A stretch of DNA of 64,000 nucleotides from Rotaria sp. Silwood1 (taxonomy: Eukaryota > Rotifera > Eurotatoria > Philodinida > Philodinidae): NCBI GenBank assembly GCA_905250075.1, contig CAJNOP010000014.1, positions 2,487,848-2,551,847 of the forward strand, given 5' to 3'. The notes below the pieces were generated by a model that was not told where the DNA came from, did no database searches, and worked only from the letters and a program-made list of their open reading frames with translations. The translations under genes and the position numbers were made by a program. Of this stretch, positions 24,001 to 37,720 are shown in pieces (within the stretch, counting starts at the first letter, position 1; each line of letters opens with the position of its first letter).

Positions 24001-27000
24001 CGCCTACACACATCTTCATTCGCCAACTTTACTTTCATAATGAATATTGAGTTACCATTATAAATTACAATAGAATCTCTTTGAAATCTCGTTTTGACTT
24101 TGATTAAAATTAGTCTTAAGTAAGCCCGACCGATGATGCTTGCTCGTGCATTATGAGTATTCCTTTATCAATAACAAAATAAGTCAGCTAGTCAATATTT
24201 ATTCAAAATATTTAGTTCTTTTGCGCAGCAATCATCTTACATTTAGTCGATAATAATAATAATAATAACTTATTTTAAGACTTAGATTACTATCAAGACC
24301 AGTTATTATATATATATATAATTTTATATCATATAACAATTGATAATTAATATTTATAGCAAAAAGCATCATACCATACATTATGCCATGTTTACATTTT
24401 TATTTATTACTTCAAATCTAGCTCAATCAAAAACTTTACTTCGAAGCTCATGTCCTCTATACATTTTATCTCATTGTTTTAGATAAAACAAAAATTTATG
24501 CTTATTCAACAAAAAGCTTACGTTTTATTCATGTTTGCAAAGAGGAGCTAGGCATTCTTTGACTGCATTACTCGATTGAGACAAGTTATGTACAATCTGC
24601 CTGTAAAGAATTCATAACGGCATGCTGATTTTCGGTTTACTTTCTTGAGAAGTTTCGATTTTCACAACGAAATATACATTTTGCTTCTGTTATTTGATGT
24701 TTCGTGTACAAAGATCTCGACAAATAGAGCATTGAATTTCTTCTAGAACTCTTTAACAGCTCAAGTGTTTTAAGTTCTTTAGATTATTGTGCGAAATTTT
24801 TCTACATAATAAAAACTACTAATTCACTTGATAATGTCTAAAAAAGAGAGTGAATTTCAATAAATGTGTAGCAAGGAGAAAAAGAACTCCATTCATGTTT
24901 CATAGATCTTATTGAATGGCGATGATTGACTAGACACAATAATCAATATTTACGCAATACCTAGTTTTGAATAATTATAGAGATTCATCTTTGTAAAGTT
25001 TGGAGATGAAATATGAACAGTACGAATTGTAGAAGGACGAAAATTAGGGATAGTATTCAGAGCTGACCATAGGACAGGACAGATAATATCGTTCTATGCT
25101 CAAATCTATCATGCATATTTTCTTTTTTTTTTTCTATCATTTGTCTCATCAAGTATGCTTTTATAAATCTGTTTTTATTTATTAATAGTATCGATTACAT
25201 ATTATTAGAATGATGATAAAACTTCACAACTTCATATTTTCTTTTTATATTTGTTTTCTGTAATGAACATCTCATTAAAATAATAAATCAAGACGTTTCA
25301 ATATTTTTTTGACATTTAGAATATTAGTCATAATTGAAAGACTTTAGCTGGAACGTTGGAAAATGACACGAAATAAATTAATTTTGAGATAACTAATAGA
25401 CTAACATGTATTTTAGTAATCCAAAGTTACAATAAAGATTCTTACTGTCTTGCAACTCATCAGGACAGAGTAAGACAGCAAGACTTGGCAGAAAAGGTTA
25501 TTGTGTTCTCAGCTTGGGTACGATTACTTGTTCTTCTAAATATATATATAAATAATTGAATAGCAATAGAAAGGAAGTGCTTAATAAAGTTTTGAAAGTT
25601 ATCTGAATAATTACAAAAGTCTGATGAGTAGCTCTTTTCAGTCTTTTTTTATATCAAGACTTTGTTCTCATAAGAGTTCGAGTAGCAATTAGAGTGAAAG
25701 GAAAAACAACAGTCTCTCCATGTTTTTTTAGTCTCTTATTTGATGCTTAAAATAATATCATTTCAAATGTCATCAATTATATATGAAACTAACAAACAAG
25801 TTCTTAAAATGTTCTATAATCTCAATTTATAATTTTAAATCATATAGATTCTATATAAGTTTTTTAAAGCAAATCTGCACTTCACTAAAATCTTATTTTG
25901 TGGTATTTGTTTTTCTTGAATCTTATTATTTTCCCATAAGGCATAATTTTTTTTGAATATCTAATTTGTTTCTCTATGGTACATGACATTGATTATTTGT
26001 TTCAAAATTTGATTCATATTGTACTTTGATTATAAAAGTCAAGGGAAATCAAACACATAGGAATATGAGATGTACGCAAAATTTATATTCATGTGTATGT
26101 GTTAGTTTTTCGATTGAAAATTCTTGACTCTAAAAGAAATTTCTGACAACGAAACAGAGAAAAATTATCAGGCAAATAAATCTCTAAATGTCAAACAATA
26201 TTTTGACCTGATTCTTCTTCTTTTTTTTTTTTTACAAATGTGGAAATATTGTTTTACCGACAACTTGTTTTTGCTGTTGACATATTTTAGCTATAAAAAG
26301 AAAAAGGAAATTGAAAGAGAAGGAAAAAAAAGAATTTCTAAATAATTTATTCGGATATTGACATTCAGGAAATTGATGTTGAGTATTTTGGAATAAAAGA
26401 TTTTTTTTTGTTCTTGTTTAGATTTGTTGTAGATTCAACAGACAATATATCTTTCTATTTTCATTGAATTCATAGATGAATTTTTTTCTTGTTAGAAATG
26501 AATTTTATTATTTGATGAAAAATGATTCTGTTGAGGTGTTTTTTTTTTCTTTTTAGTATTTTTCATTATTATCAACCGATAGAATTACAATTACTTCAAA
26601 TCACTATTGATGAAGATTTTTTCTTAACTTTATTCATATATCTATTAGAATAGTTCGTTGGTTTGGTTAGTTATCAAGGGTAAGTGAATGTAATTTATCA
26701 ATAAGAATGTCTCTACGGAGTGAAATTCAAAGAAAGATTATTATTGGAATTTGTATGATGCTAAATTGAATAAGATAGAAGCGAGATTCTATTACTCGAA
26801 AGAAAAAAAAGAATTTTTAATCTAGAATTTTTATTAGTTGTAGAAGAATAAATGGCTTCTTTTTTCTTAAATAAGTTACTTCTAAATACAACCGAATATA
26901 GTATTTCTTTGAGACTTCTGTTCAATAAGGCAAAAGTTATTATTTCGATCTAGAGAAGTTCGACGTTTTAATCATAACAATATATCGACTTGAAATATGA

Positions 27001-27440
27001 TGGTTTATCATATAAGTATAATTAGCATGCAGAAGAATAAGTAACATACAGAATACAAATAAGCTAAAGCGTATGTTAAACAGAAGCATCGATAGATGAC
27101 TAATAAAGGTTAATGAATACAAAAAAAATCTCTGTGAAAAAAATGTATAGAAGACTAATTTAGATACTATTGATCGAATTACAAAAAACAGTGTAACAAT
27201 AGTTGAACTGCAGAATTGAAACTCTATAGTCGTACGATAGAACAAATCCTACTGTTGAACGTCATTCGACTTCATATTATGACAAAGAGTAACTTTTGAT
27301 GAGATTAAGAAAAACTTTAAGAGATTCAGTTTCATGACCTACTTATCGAGAGTTATAGTTGTTTTAATGAACTTTTTATAGAGAGCAAAATATTTTCACA
27401 AAACTGAAAATAAAGAGTTTCGAATGAAAATTTTGTTTAT
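18086..27440. other. Gene desert, AT-rich
   Basis: About 9.3 kb without a supportable gene. Contents noted: a stem-loop AAGGCG-GGACT-CGCCTT near 18893 in a locally GC-richer patch, TA runs near 21524-21541 and 24306-24320, an AAT trinucleotide run near 24250-24268, and one copy of a dispersed repeat at 22014-22143. Short open frames such as 19776-20042 (-) and 23865-24050 (+) are low-complexity. Long-range regulatory DNA cannot be excluded. Confidence 0.5.
22014..22143 (-). repeat. Dispersed repeat, copy 1 of 3 (TAGAGTTCTG terminus)
   Basis: Read on the minus strand, this begins TAGAGTTCTGTGATTTC and continues with an imperfect GAATCGAACTGGAA-type interior. Similar ends occur at 36951-37038 and 39388-39469 (the latter TAGAACTCGGCAGTTCTG). 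Probably a small non-autonomous element; the left boundary and target duplication are not resolved. Confidence 0.4.
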
Positions 27441-27449
27441 AAACATTCT

Positions 27450-29765
27450 TGTTAGTCATTGGATAATCCAAAAAGTTGCAATGTAAATGTCTTTCTTATA
27501 ATATTCAATTGCCAAGTAGACTCCATAACTGTATCCTCTTATGAAAAATCGCTGTTTTTTTCAGATAAAAGACGTAAAATAAGTTTTGACCCGTTAATGC
27601 AACATGGTTTTCTTATACGTTATTGTACTAATGGAGGCTAATAGGTTTAATGTACACGAAACGTCTAGATTTACTTTATGCTAGAATTTCAGCTTTTTTC
27701 TTATTATTATTACAGATATAAAAGTGATATCAAAAGCATAATAAATATTTGAAATCTCTCTGACGTTTTATATTTAATATTACCCGAAAGGAGACTTACA
27801 AATAGAATTTATTTTCAACAAATAATTAAAAAAAAATCGTCCATCATATATCTGCTCTCTACCTTCATTTATCACTTGCTTCAGTCAATATTCAATATTT
27901 TTCCATTACTGACTCCCATTTTTGCTACTGTAAATATTCTCCATTGTTGTACCATTTGATTTTTTAATACTATTTCTTTGTCCAATTGTTCATCGCTTAC
28001 TTTTTCGTTCATTAACTAAATATTAACAAATCTCTTATAATCTATGTTGAAATCAGTACGTTTGCCAATGTTTTATTATATAATTTTACTGTATGTTTTG
28101 TTATTTTTGCACATTACAATCATCAGATATAAAGAGATCGTATCTTCTTTTTTTCCACTCATAATAGCATGGATAGATAATAGAACAGAAGAATTCGATG
28201 TAGAAAAGCAAGCGTTATTTGTAGGGAGTGGATGATTGAGTGACTGCAGTTTTTCTCATCCATGATGATTTCAAAAATGTTTATGAGTTTTATATTACTT
28301 GTATCTTTGTAATAGTCATAATGAAAAATCTGCAACTCTAGCATAGAATAAATCTAGGAGTCTTATTTTTTTTTTACATCCGTTTTCGTCAGAATAACAT
28401 ATTCATTGAAGCTGAAAATTTTAAGACTATCACATCTACCGATGGACAATATTTCAGGTAAAAACTTTTTGTTGTAAATTTTTAAGATATGTCTTGTTCA
28501 CGATAAAAAAATTTTTATTAAAACTACCGTAACTTTTTATAAGTAAGCGATGGGTTCGAATTACATAAAACTTCACTCAGTCTTATCGAGATCTACTCTG
28601 AATCATACTATGAAGTGGAATAGGATACAAGAATTGGAAAAAGAGTATAAAATAAGTTTTAACCATATCTTGCAATATTATTTTCTCAGATTCTTTTGTA
28701 TTAGCCTACATTCATATTCACTATATATACACTGCACGTCTAGATCTAATCAATGTTAGAGTTTCAGCTTTTTTCTTCTTTTTATTATTATTATTACAGA
28801 AATACAAGTGATGCTAAAATCATAAACAATTTTTGAGATTATCATGCAAGAGAAAAATTGTAGCCATACAATCATCCACCTACTACGAGTAACATTTGCT
28901 TTTCTGCATAGAATTCTTCCGTTCTATAAACACTACCCATACTATTATGATTGGGAAAAAAAAATGATAGTGATCTTCTTATCTCTCGTAATCGTAACGT
29001 GTAAAAAAAAAACAAAAAATACGAATAAATTATATAAAACATTGACGAATGTATTGATTCTAAAATAGATTATGTGAAATTTGCTTTTATTAGAAAGTTA
29101 AAGAATATTCCTTCTAAACGAAAAATCGTTTCATTTGAAGTAGAAAGGGTTTACCACTCAAAAAGTCAGACAGAAATGCTTTTTAAGAAACAATATCTCC
29201 TACAACCAGATCATTCATACCAGAACAAAATCATACAAGAGTTTCTACCCTAATAAGTAAACATCAACAAGACTTAGAGAGATATTAATCATATTAGTTT
29301 TTCACTCTACGGGGAAATTCTAGTAGAAATACATTTTTTTTAGAATAAAAAGAAATTATTCAAAAAGAAGTCATCAATCCATTTCTATCTTGATTAGTTG
29401 AAGTCAAAAATGAAAAATAGTCTATTGAATTGTGGTTGGTAGATGTATCTTTATATTCTTTCGTTCTATTTCTTCCTGTTGAATGATTTCTTTATGTTAA
29501 ATGAAATGTACTAAATATATGTTGATATTCTTTTTCGTTCGATAGTCCCCTGCTGAAACATCAATGAATAATCTTTTTGATCATGCGTTTAAAGAAAAGT
29601 CTATCTGTAAATTTGCTTTCGAATAATACTTTTGTATGTGATATTAATAAGAAAACCTTCAACAGAATTTCAAATACTTTTTACGCTTTTGATATCCCTT
29701 TTATATCTGTAATAATAATAAGTAAACAACTGAAATTCTAGCATAGAGTAAATCTAGACGTTTAA
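27450..29765. repeat. Cluster of inverted and direct repeat arms (unclassified element family)
   Basis: Four related arms alternate in orientation: plus at 27653-27770, minus at 28138-28363, plus at 28737-28965 and minus at 29640-29765. The shared end reads GTCTAGATTTACTYTATGCT followed by AGAATTTCAG. The first and last arms match closely over about 100 bp, including TTATTATTATTACAGATATA; the middle two match each other over about 220 bp in inverted orientation. Sequence upstream of arms 1 and 3 is also similar (AAAATAAGTTTTRACC at 27578 and 28649). This fits two adjacent or nested long-TIR elements. Open frames inside are shadows of the repeat. No transposase seen. Confidence 0.65.
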
Positions 29766-31474
29766 TCTATGTACTATGAATATTAGTCTCAAAGACTACA
29801 GATATATGTGAGAAAACAATATTGTATTTGTAGGTCAAAACTTATTTAACACTCTCTATATTCTCTTATGACTTTATTTCATAGATACTCGAGGTAATTT
29901 AATACCTAGTAAAAGTCCTGGATTAATATTTAATGCTAATAAACATATAAATTAATGCAAACAGATACTGTAATATAACACCTCTCGTCAGAATCAGTCT
30001 TTGTTTAATATATCAATGCTTTCAGTAATGTCTTACATCAAATAAAAAAAAAAATCTGAAATTTTATTATAACTAAACAAAGTAAAATAAACCTTTATTA
30101 ATAAACCTTTTAGGGTATCTATTGCTAATATTCTTGTTACAAGCCTAAGATGTTTTTTTCTATTTTATAAAAATGATATTGATCGCCCGATGATAAATCA
30201 TAATAATGATGTTTCTCATTTGATAATACATCATAATAATGATATTTATTTATTTTTAATTGTTTATGACACGTAGAATAACATAAACATGTTTTATGAT
30301 AATATTGTTTACTTATTTCATAAAAACTTAATTTATTGCAATGTGAACATGACGTACAGAAATATAATTATAAGAGAGAAAAAGTCTTCTGACAACTTGA
30401 TTTATTTGAAAGTTTTTGGTTTTCTATTTCAATTGTCAATGACCTAATTATATGTTTATCGATTATCTACAGATTTCGTCAATGTCATATAGTTCTCTTT
30501 ATGTTGATATGAATAAAAAATCTTTTTGATTGAGATGTTAGTAAGATAATAAAGATATAGATTGAACATGACTTGAATCTAAGAATTGTTTTCTATTATT
30601 TTCTGTTTCTTAAATAGACCTCCCTACAGAGTAGAAGTTTACTACGATGATTAGAATCTTCTCGGAGAAAATAGACACTCACTTTGTATAGAATGAACAT
30701 AAATCAATGAAAAATGCAAGAATATACATATTTCCATTGTTTAACAGAAAAATTCATATCAACACCAGCTGTCTTTCAAAATTATAGCTTGCGAAACAAA
30801 GGCACTCCCCACAGGCTTCTATTGTATGGGCGTAGTTAGTTGAAAAAGAAACTCTTTTTTTTTCTCTTAAAGGAAATCTCTATTTTCTTTTTTGATCAAT
30901 TTTTTTTTTTCTAATGATAAACTCGTTGAACTATCGTTGGTCTTTATTAATAACTATTCATTGTTATCATCATTTCTTGAATTAGAAATAATAATCTATT
31001 ATTCGTGATAAAAACAAGATCACAAAAAAGTGCTTACATAGTATTAGACGTTCGATTATAAATAACTTGGTCATTTTCATTATTACTTTTCAAGATTTCA
31101 TGCATATATTTATCATTTGTTGTAATTTTCAATTTATTTGAATGATAATAAATATTTTAGATTGATTATAATTCATTAAAATATATGAAATATCTTACAA
31201 TTAATTCATATAATGTCTTTTTCTTTGAGATCAAATGGCATTAGACATTAATCAATGCGACTGATTCATTAAAGCAATAGGTTTTCATCTACATTATTAG
31301 GTAAATTGATGTTAGTGAAAAGGAATTAGGAAAAGAACGAAGAAAAAAAAAAAAAACTTCTCGTTCGTTTCTTCTAGGTTCTTTTTTCATATCACATCTC
31401 TATTTTCTTTCTGTGCTGGAATAAAAAAAAATAAGCGACAAACACACTGACAGAAGCAATAGACCACAAGATCA
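29766..31474. other. AT-rich intergenic sequence upstream of the GPCR gene
   Basis: Non-coding. Around 30190-30255 an imperfect direct repeat (GATAAATCATAATAATGATG / GATAATACATCATAATAATG) is visible. The promoter of the GPCR presumably lies at the right end, but no defined element is recognisable. Confidence 0.45.
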
Positions 31475-33011
31475 ATGGATAGTGATACTCTCAATGCAAC
31501 AAGAGGACTGGTACAAGCTATTTTAACATTAACAACTGAACAACGTCAGGCGCTTAGTGTACAATCTTTATGTCAATTTGTTTATTGTAAATTTTTAATG
31601 AATGATCAAGAAGACAATAATGGAACATGTCAAGTCATAGCGGTAAAATCATCTTTATCTGATGAAGATCCACAACAAAAAAATTTATATTTGATGACAT
31701 TTGTAAAATATATCAATATTTATATTTATCCATTACTTATTTTCATGGGTATATTTGGAAATGGTTTATCATGTTTTATTATGTTCCTTAATGTTCGTCG
31801 TAATGGATATTCAGCAAATCTTTATTTAGCCTTATTAGCATTTGTCGATTGTTTATTTTTGTTAGGTAGTGCATTACCTGACTGGATGTCTCATATAGAC
31901 AGTAAATTTGATATAAGACTTTTATCAGATTTATGTTGTCGTTTTGTTTATTGGTTTGGAAATTTTATAACACATTTATCAGCTGGTCTTGTTGTTAGTA
32001 TTACTGTGGAACGTTTTATTGCAATACAGTATCCATTGATTGCACACAAGATTAATACTGTTAAACATACACATATTGTATTAATTACTTTAATAACATT
32101 CTTCTTTTTATTGGATAGTCGAATTTTTATTCTTGTCAAACATTTAAACGACAGTATACATATTGTATTAACTTGTTATAATGATACATATAGTTCATAT
32201 GAAAGACGAGAGATATTACAATGTAATATAGCAAATGAATCTAATAAAATATGGGTGTTTATTGATTTTGCTGTTTACACTCTGATACCTTTTTCAATTA
32301 TTATTACATTGAATTCTCTCATTATACGTCGTTTAATTGATGCACAACGTTTAAGACAACGTATGTTTCATCCTAAGAATAAAGCAGCCAAATCTGAAGA
32401 ACAAAGTTTACATCAAAATATATCTGTCAGTGATCAAATAGTAACTGAAAAGCATCGAAGATTAAAATGTTCTCGATCAGTTCCAACACCAATACTACTA
32501 CCAACTATAATTCGTTCGCATAAAAGTAAGTCTTGAAATTCTTCGAAAAAAAAAGAACCTAATAAATTCAACTATTTAATTTAATATAGATCAATATTGT
32601 TTACGTTCTACTATGAAACAATCAAGTGTATCAATTGAATCATCATCAGAAACTAAAACTCGTTCTGATTATCAATATGAAAAGTCTGTAATACGTCAAA
32701 CAACAAATACAAATAATATGCGTTTAACGATATTATTACTATTTGTTTCATGTTCATTTTTAATTTTAACTTTACCAGCTGTTGTATGCAATTTAATAAT
32801 GTCAATAAAATTAAAAACAATATCATCAACATTTACAAATTATTTAAGTACAACTGATGATAATTTGAATTCGGATACAATCTGTTATTATACTATAGCA
32901 CGTTTATTAATGATTGTAAATCATTCAATAAATTTTATACTTTATTTTGTTGTTGGTAAACGTTTTCGTCGTGATTTAAAAAATCTTTGTATTAATTATT
33001 GGAGAAGATAA
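31475..33011 (+). CDS. Rhodopsin-family (class A) G-protein-coupled receptor, orphan
   Basis: Two exons, 31475-32525 and 32590-33011, joined in phase 1 across a 64-bp intron; about 490 aa. Seven hydrophobic segments are visible. TM1 contains FGNGLSCF, with the conserved GN. TM2 has LALLAFVDCLFL with the Asp. TM3 starts with a conserved Cys (DLCCRFVYW) and ends VERF, in place of DRY. A Cys in ECL2 (LTCYNDT) can form the usual disulfide. ICL3 is long and basic, and the intron lies in it. TM7 has NHSINFILYFVVGKRFRR, in place of NPxxY, followed by a helix-8-like basic segment. N-terminal NAT and NGT sites could be glycosylated. The pattern resembles invertebrate neuropeptide receptors of FMRFamide-receptor type; the ligand is unknown. 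Plasma-membrane receptor by family. A poly-A-like AATAAA is near 33100. Confidence 0.88.
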
Positions 33012-36000
33012 TATGAACAATATTATTAAATAATTTAGTTTCAAACTTTCGAAGAATTATTTTTCTTGATAGAAAAAAAAAAAAAATGAAAACTTCGAAA
33101 TAAAATAAATTTTAACGTTGTTTTGTTCATTTTAATTGTGATATCAAAAATGAAATGATGTTTGTTCTCGGTTTAGTTTAATAAATGTTCTATAATTTGT
33201 TTTTCATAAATGTCAATGAAATCGATCAAATTGAAAATAATTCATATGTAAAACATCTTTTTTCCATTACAAAGTAATCATGTATTGAATTAATTTCTTT
33301 TTTGCAATAGAACCGATATTATGATAGAAAGTTTATTAAATTATCGTTCTATAAATAGATTGTCATATTTTTTTTGGGTCATTTTAAGGTTAACCATGTA
33401 TAAAGGAAGAATGTAGGATGGGCTAAAAATGTCTGCATAATTAAAATTTATTTTTTTGTTTTTTTTTTAATCTTTTAAAGTTTCTTATCATTGTGAATCA
33501 TAAAGTGGAACTTGTTAATATCATTCCTAGCACTATATTTCTATATCATTGTATATTCTTTAATTAGTACGATAGCGGAAAAATTTCCTGACAGTTGAAG
33601 CTTTTGTAATAAGATTGATCTTGTAAAAAAGAAATAATTATCCATTCTAATTTTTATTATAAGATGCTATGCTTCAATGTTATATGGATGGGATATACTG
33701 TCACGAATTAATGTATCATGAGAGTGGAAAAATATATGTCGTTAACTTTCTTATTATTTGATTCTTCTTGTTCTCTCAAATGCATCACTTGGTTTCCTTC
33801 CTTTCTCCAACTCGTGCTTGTAATCTAACTTATTCTTATTGTGTACTTTTCATTAGTAGTTTTAATTTAGTTCTTCTCGTGATCCTTAGATATCATGAAC
33901 TATAATGCATTAGAAGAAAGTAAAATATTGATACTTTCTTATATAAGAATTCGTTTATTATATCCTAATTATATTAGAAGAGTTTTAATTGTTGATTCAA
34001 CTATGTACAAAAAACAAATATCTACATGTGTCATTATAACTTTGTAGTTAATCAATTAGAATCATATATAGGATTTTTCTTAGTTTGTTTTTTTCTCTGA
34101 CATCTGGTTTGCGAAATGTCTACTGCAATCTGAAAAAATCTGTGATAACAAATATGACTATTGTTTTTTAAAGTTAGCTTTCGGCTAAGTATTTTCACCT
34201 AATATGAAAAGAAAATAGCTATTCTACATTTTCTGATTATTGCTGCTGACTGTATGATTTTTTTGGCACAACGACTGCCTACTGTAATTGTCAAGTCTTT
34301 AATATATAATTATTTAGACATATACCATACGCATTTGAAAGTTATCACATTTTTTTTTGTTTATTTTAATAACTTAAGAAAATAAAAGGGCAAGATAGCT
34401 TTTACTTCTATTTATATAGATAAAAATAATAGCTATTGTAAGATTTTATATAAAAAAAATATGAGACCTTTACATGCATTAATAATCCATATATCATCAT
34501 AATCTTCGGCATAAAAGCTATGCCTTGAATTCAATACAAGATATTTGTATAGTTTTAAAAAATTCAATTAGCAGAAGATTCAATCTTCGGAAAATCCGCT
34601 TGGTATCTTTTTATATTAAACCTGTATGATGCATTTCCAATCAACAGTTATGTCTTTCTTTTTCGTCAGAATCATGTATTTATAGACTGATGATGATGAT
34701 ATTTTGTTATTTAAATAATAAGCAACTGAAGTACTAAAATTGATTGCTGAATAACAGTTATTTAATTGCATTATTAGTGTACTTGATGGACGTTTTTATA
34801 ATCTTTGTTCATACTGAAAATGTGTGGAATCATTAAGAAAAAATTATAATAGATGACTAATATCTTTGTTTATAAATAGAAGTTTACCTTGATAAAATGA
34901 GATTATTTATAATTTATGATTCAGTAGTAAAGATTACTTGATTATATACTATATCAAATAATTCCCATAAACAAAAAAAAAAAGATTCTTTGAAATTGAG
35001 TTTTATTAGCAAGAATGAAAGTATACGGACCATTATCCATGAGAAAACATCGAAAATTAATGGAATTTGAAGGCAATCGTATTTTTCCGCTGATTTCCAA
35101 ACAATTTCTTGTTTCTTTCGGCTAGAAGTCATCGAACAAATGCTAGTCAAAATATTTCATTCAGTTCTATCGATTTCTGAAATATTCCTGTAGAATACGT
35201 CCATTTGCCCGGTTCATTTTTCGAAATATACCCAATATGTGTATAGAGTAAATTGCTACATACAGCGAATAGGGATACATAAGAGATATTTGTAATGATA
35301 CATTTACTTTTAATAAACCTTTAGCTACTGATTAATTGTTCATATTTCTAAGTGAGTAGATATTCAACTTCAAGTACTACTTAATAAATATTCATAGCTA
35401 TTTAAATATGACTTACCTAATTATTTATTAAAATTGTTTTTTTTTTAACAAGGAAGGAAAACATTCGATATAAGTGAATGAACAAGACAAGAGAATATCA
35501 TGGTATTATCTTTCTAGTTGAATTGAAAACTGCTGAAATTAAATATTGATTATTTAAATTGCGTCGGAAGAAGATAAACTCAGTGATGCTTCTAAAATGA
35601 CGTCGTAATTAGAATTGAATAATATCAGATAAGAATACGAAAAGAACAGAAAAATAAATAACTAATGCATATTTCTGTCCATCAACGTAAAAAGAACCAA
35701 TAAGCCAGTGACACATATTCAAGTATGAAGTAGTAAAATTTTTAAGGCAGAGATTAGACTGCAACATAACGAAATGTAGGTGTAGGATGCAGGTATACAT
35801 TCGTATGTAGATAACGATCGTTCTTTCACTCATAACAACTCACATTTCATATCCATAGCCTCTTTACTCATGACTTGATTCACATATCCCTGACCAGACA
35901 TGTGGTTGATTTCAAAAAAAGTTAAATACACTGAATACATCATCACCACCTTGATAATTGTGTTTTGTTGATAAAAAGAACTTTGATAAGTTGCTTCTAA

Positions 36001-36060
36001 TCCTTGTCATATTGTTCTACTCCTTGAACTTAAATCATAGAGGAAAAACAATTAAATAAA
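33012..36060. other. AT-rich intergenic sequence
   Basis: 3 kb downstream of the GPCR with no supportable gene. Minus-strand frames at 34914-35150 and 35609-35833 have no domain features. Confidence 0.45.
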
Positions 36061-36079
36061 ATGATTGTATTTGTTATTT

Positions 36080-37720
36080 GGTTCTGTCGAATAGTTTAAT
36101 AACTGTAAATGTTTTGCCAGATTTTGCTTTGGCTTGATTAGATCTTTTTTGAAAGGTTAATTGCATTTTTTTTGTATATTCTGATGTAATACAACAAAAT
36201 ACAAATGAATTTTTGAACCTTGTTGAAGTAGCCTATCACATATACGTATATTTGTTATTGAATGATCTATACTATCTTTCTAAATATCAGTCGGATCATC
36301 ATTCAATTCTGTTCGATGTTCAGGCACATGACGATTAAAATAATAAAGCATGAATTTGGTTTGCTCCAATTTTTTCTAATGTAAACATTGAACAAGTATA
36401 CCTATCGTAACTTTCCCGAAAATCATCATCATTGATTGCTGTAAGATTATCAAGAAATTTAGTTATTTCTGGTTCAATTTTTGTAAATCTTTTGTGTCAT
36501 AGTGAGGATGATCACGAATATCACAAACGTTGACAATATCAAATCTTATTTCAACTACCAAACTCGGATATATCTCTTAAATCTGCCTATCTATTCTAGT
36601 AATAGTAGCTGTCATTTATTTTTTTTTTGTTTTTTGAAAATCAAGCTCGACATAATATGAGTACTATCCAAGTAATTAGAAAAAAATAACGACAGGCATA
36701 TTCGTTGGTGAGTTCCAACTGAAACTTACTGGCTTCGAAAAATTTGGAACCAAGAATTGAACGAAAATCATAAAAAACACTTCGGGATCATTAAATCATC
36801 AGATAGATACATAGACTCTTAAATTCATATTCAAAAACCTTTTTTTTTCATTCTTGAGATTAAAGACTTCAATCTATGTACATAATATTGTCGTATTAAA
36901 GTACTGAAATGAAAATAGATTTAAATTTTTCATCGCTATTTGATAATTTTAACAGTTTCGATTCCACGCAATATTTTCGGAACGAAAGTCAAAATTCTAT
37001 TGTTGGTTCTGATTGGTTTTTGGAACCGCAGAACTCTAATTACCACTTTTTACTAAAACTTGTTCACGTTCTCTGATCAAATCTTTGATGGCATCGACAA
37101 ATATGTTATTTATTTTAATATCTTTGAATAAATGATTGACAGAACTTGCATCATTCGTCGAAGTATTCGTCTTCACTTGGTCTTGTATTAATAATTTCTA
37201 CTAAAGTGCAGTAACTTGCATTTCTGTCTCAGATAAGTTAAGTAGAGGATGTGTAGGTACCTAACGTGTCGCACAATCAATATAAAGGTTGTATCAGAAC
37301 TCGAGATTCGTTCGATGCACATCGTCAGCATGTTGTTGAGCAAACGATAAATGTCTACCACACCTGTCTTAACGTCTTGTCAGTAAAAATCTGTTCCATT
37401 CACTAAGAATCAAGCAATTCACTAATAGATCGTATAGCTGCTTCAACGATATATGTATCTTTAGTCTCATCATCACGCTCAAATTATAATAATTTTAATA
37501 AATTATAAACAATAACTGTTTTTTAACTTTGTTCAATCTTTTTAATTAGCTCACTATCACAATTGAATACAATAACATTGGATTTTTTGAAATACATCAA
37601 TAAGAACAATGATCGATTCATAAAGACAATCATCCAAAATGCCAAGTATTGAGCCAGTCACATCAAGTAAAAAAACAAAGAGTATAATCTCATTTTCCAC
37701 GTGTTAGTTTGGTGCTGAAT
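36080..37720 (-). pseudogene. Decayed von Willebrand factor A (vWA) domain gene
   Basis: No long frame survives, but minus-strand translation yields motifs in the order of a vWA domain of the kind found in alpha-kinase/VwkA-like proteins. Near 37665 is a MIDAS-like DVTGSILGILDD; near 36520 RFDIVNVCDIRDHPHYDT; near 36440 FLDNLTAINDDDFRESY; near 36210 DRLLQQGSKIHLYFVV. Each lies in a short frame broken by stops and frameshifts. The 1.1 kb between the first and second motifs is longer than the family spacing and includes a dispersed-repeat copy (36951-37038), so insertion contributed to the decay. Coding-like debris may continue toward 38.1 kb. Identification is by motif resemblance only. Confidence 0.5.
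36951..37038 (-). repeat. Dispersed repeat, copy 2 of 3
   Basis: Minus strand begins TAGAGTTCTGCGGTTCC and ends GGAATCGAAACTG. It shares its terminus with the copies at 22014-22143 and 39388-39469. It lies within the decayed vWA gene. Confidence 0.45.
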
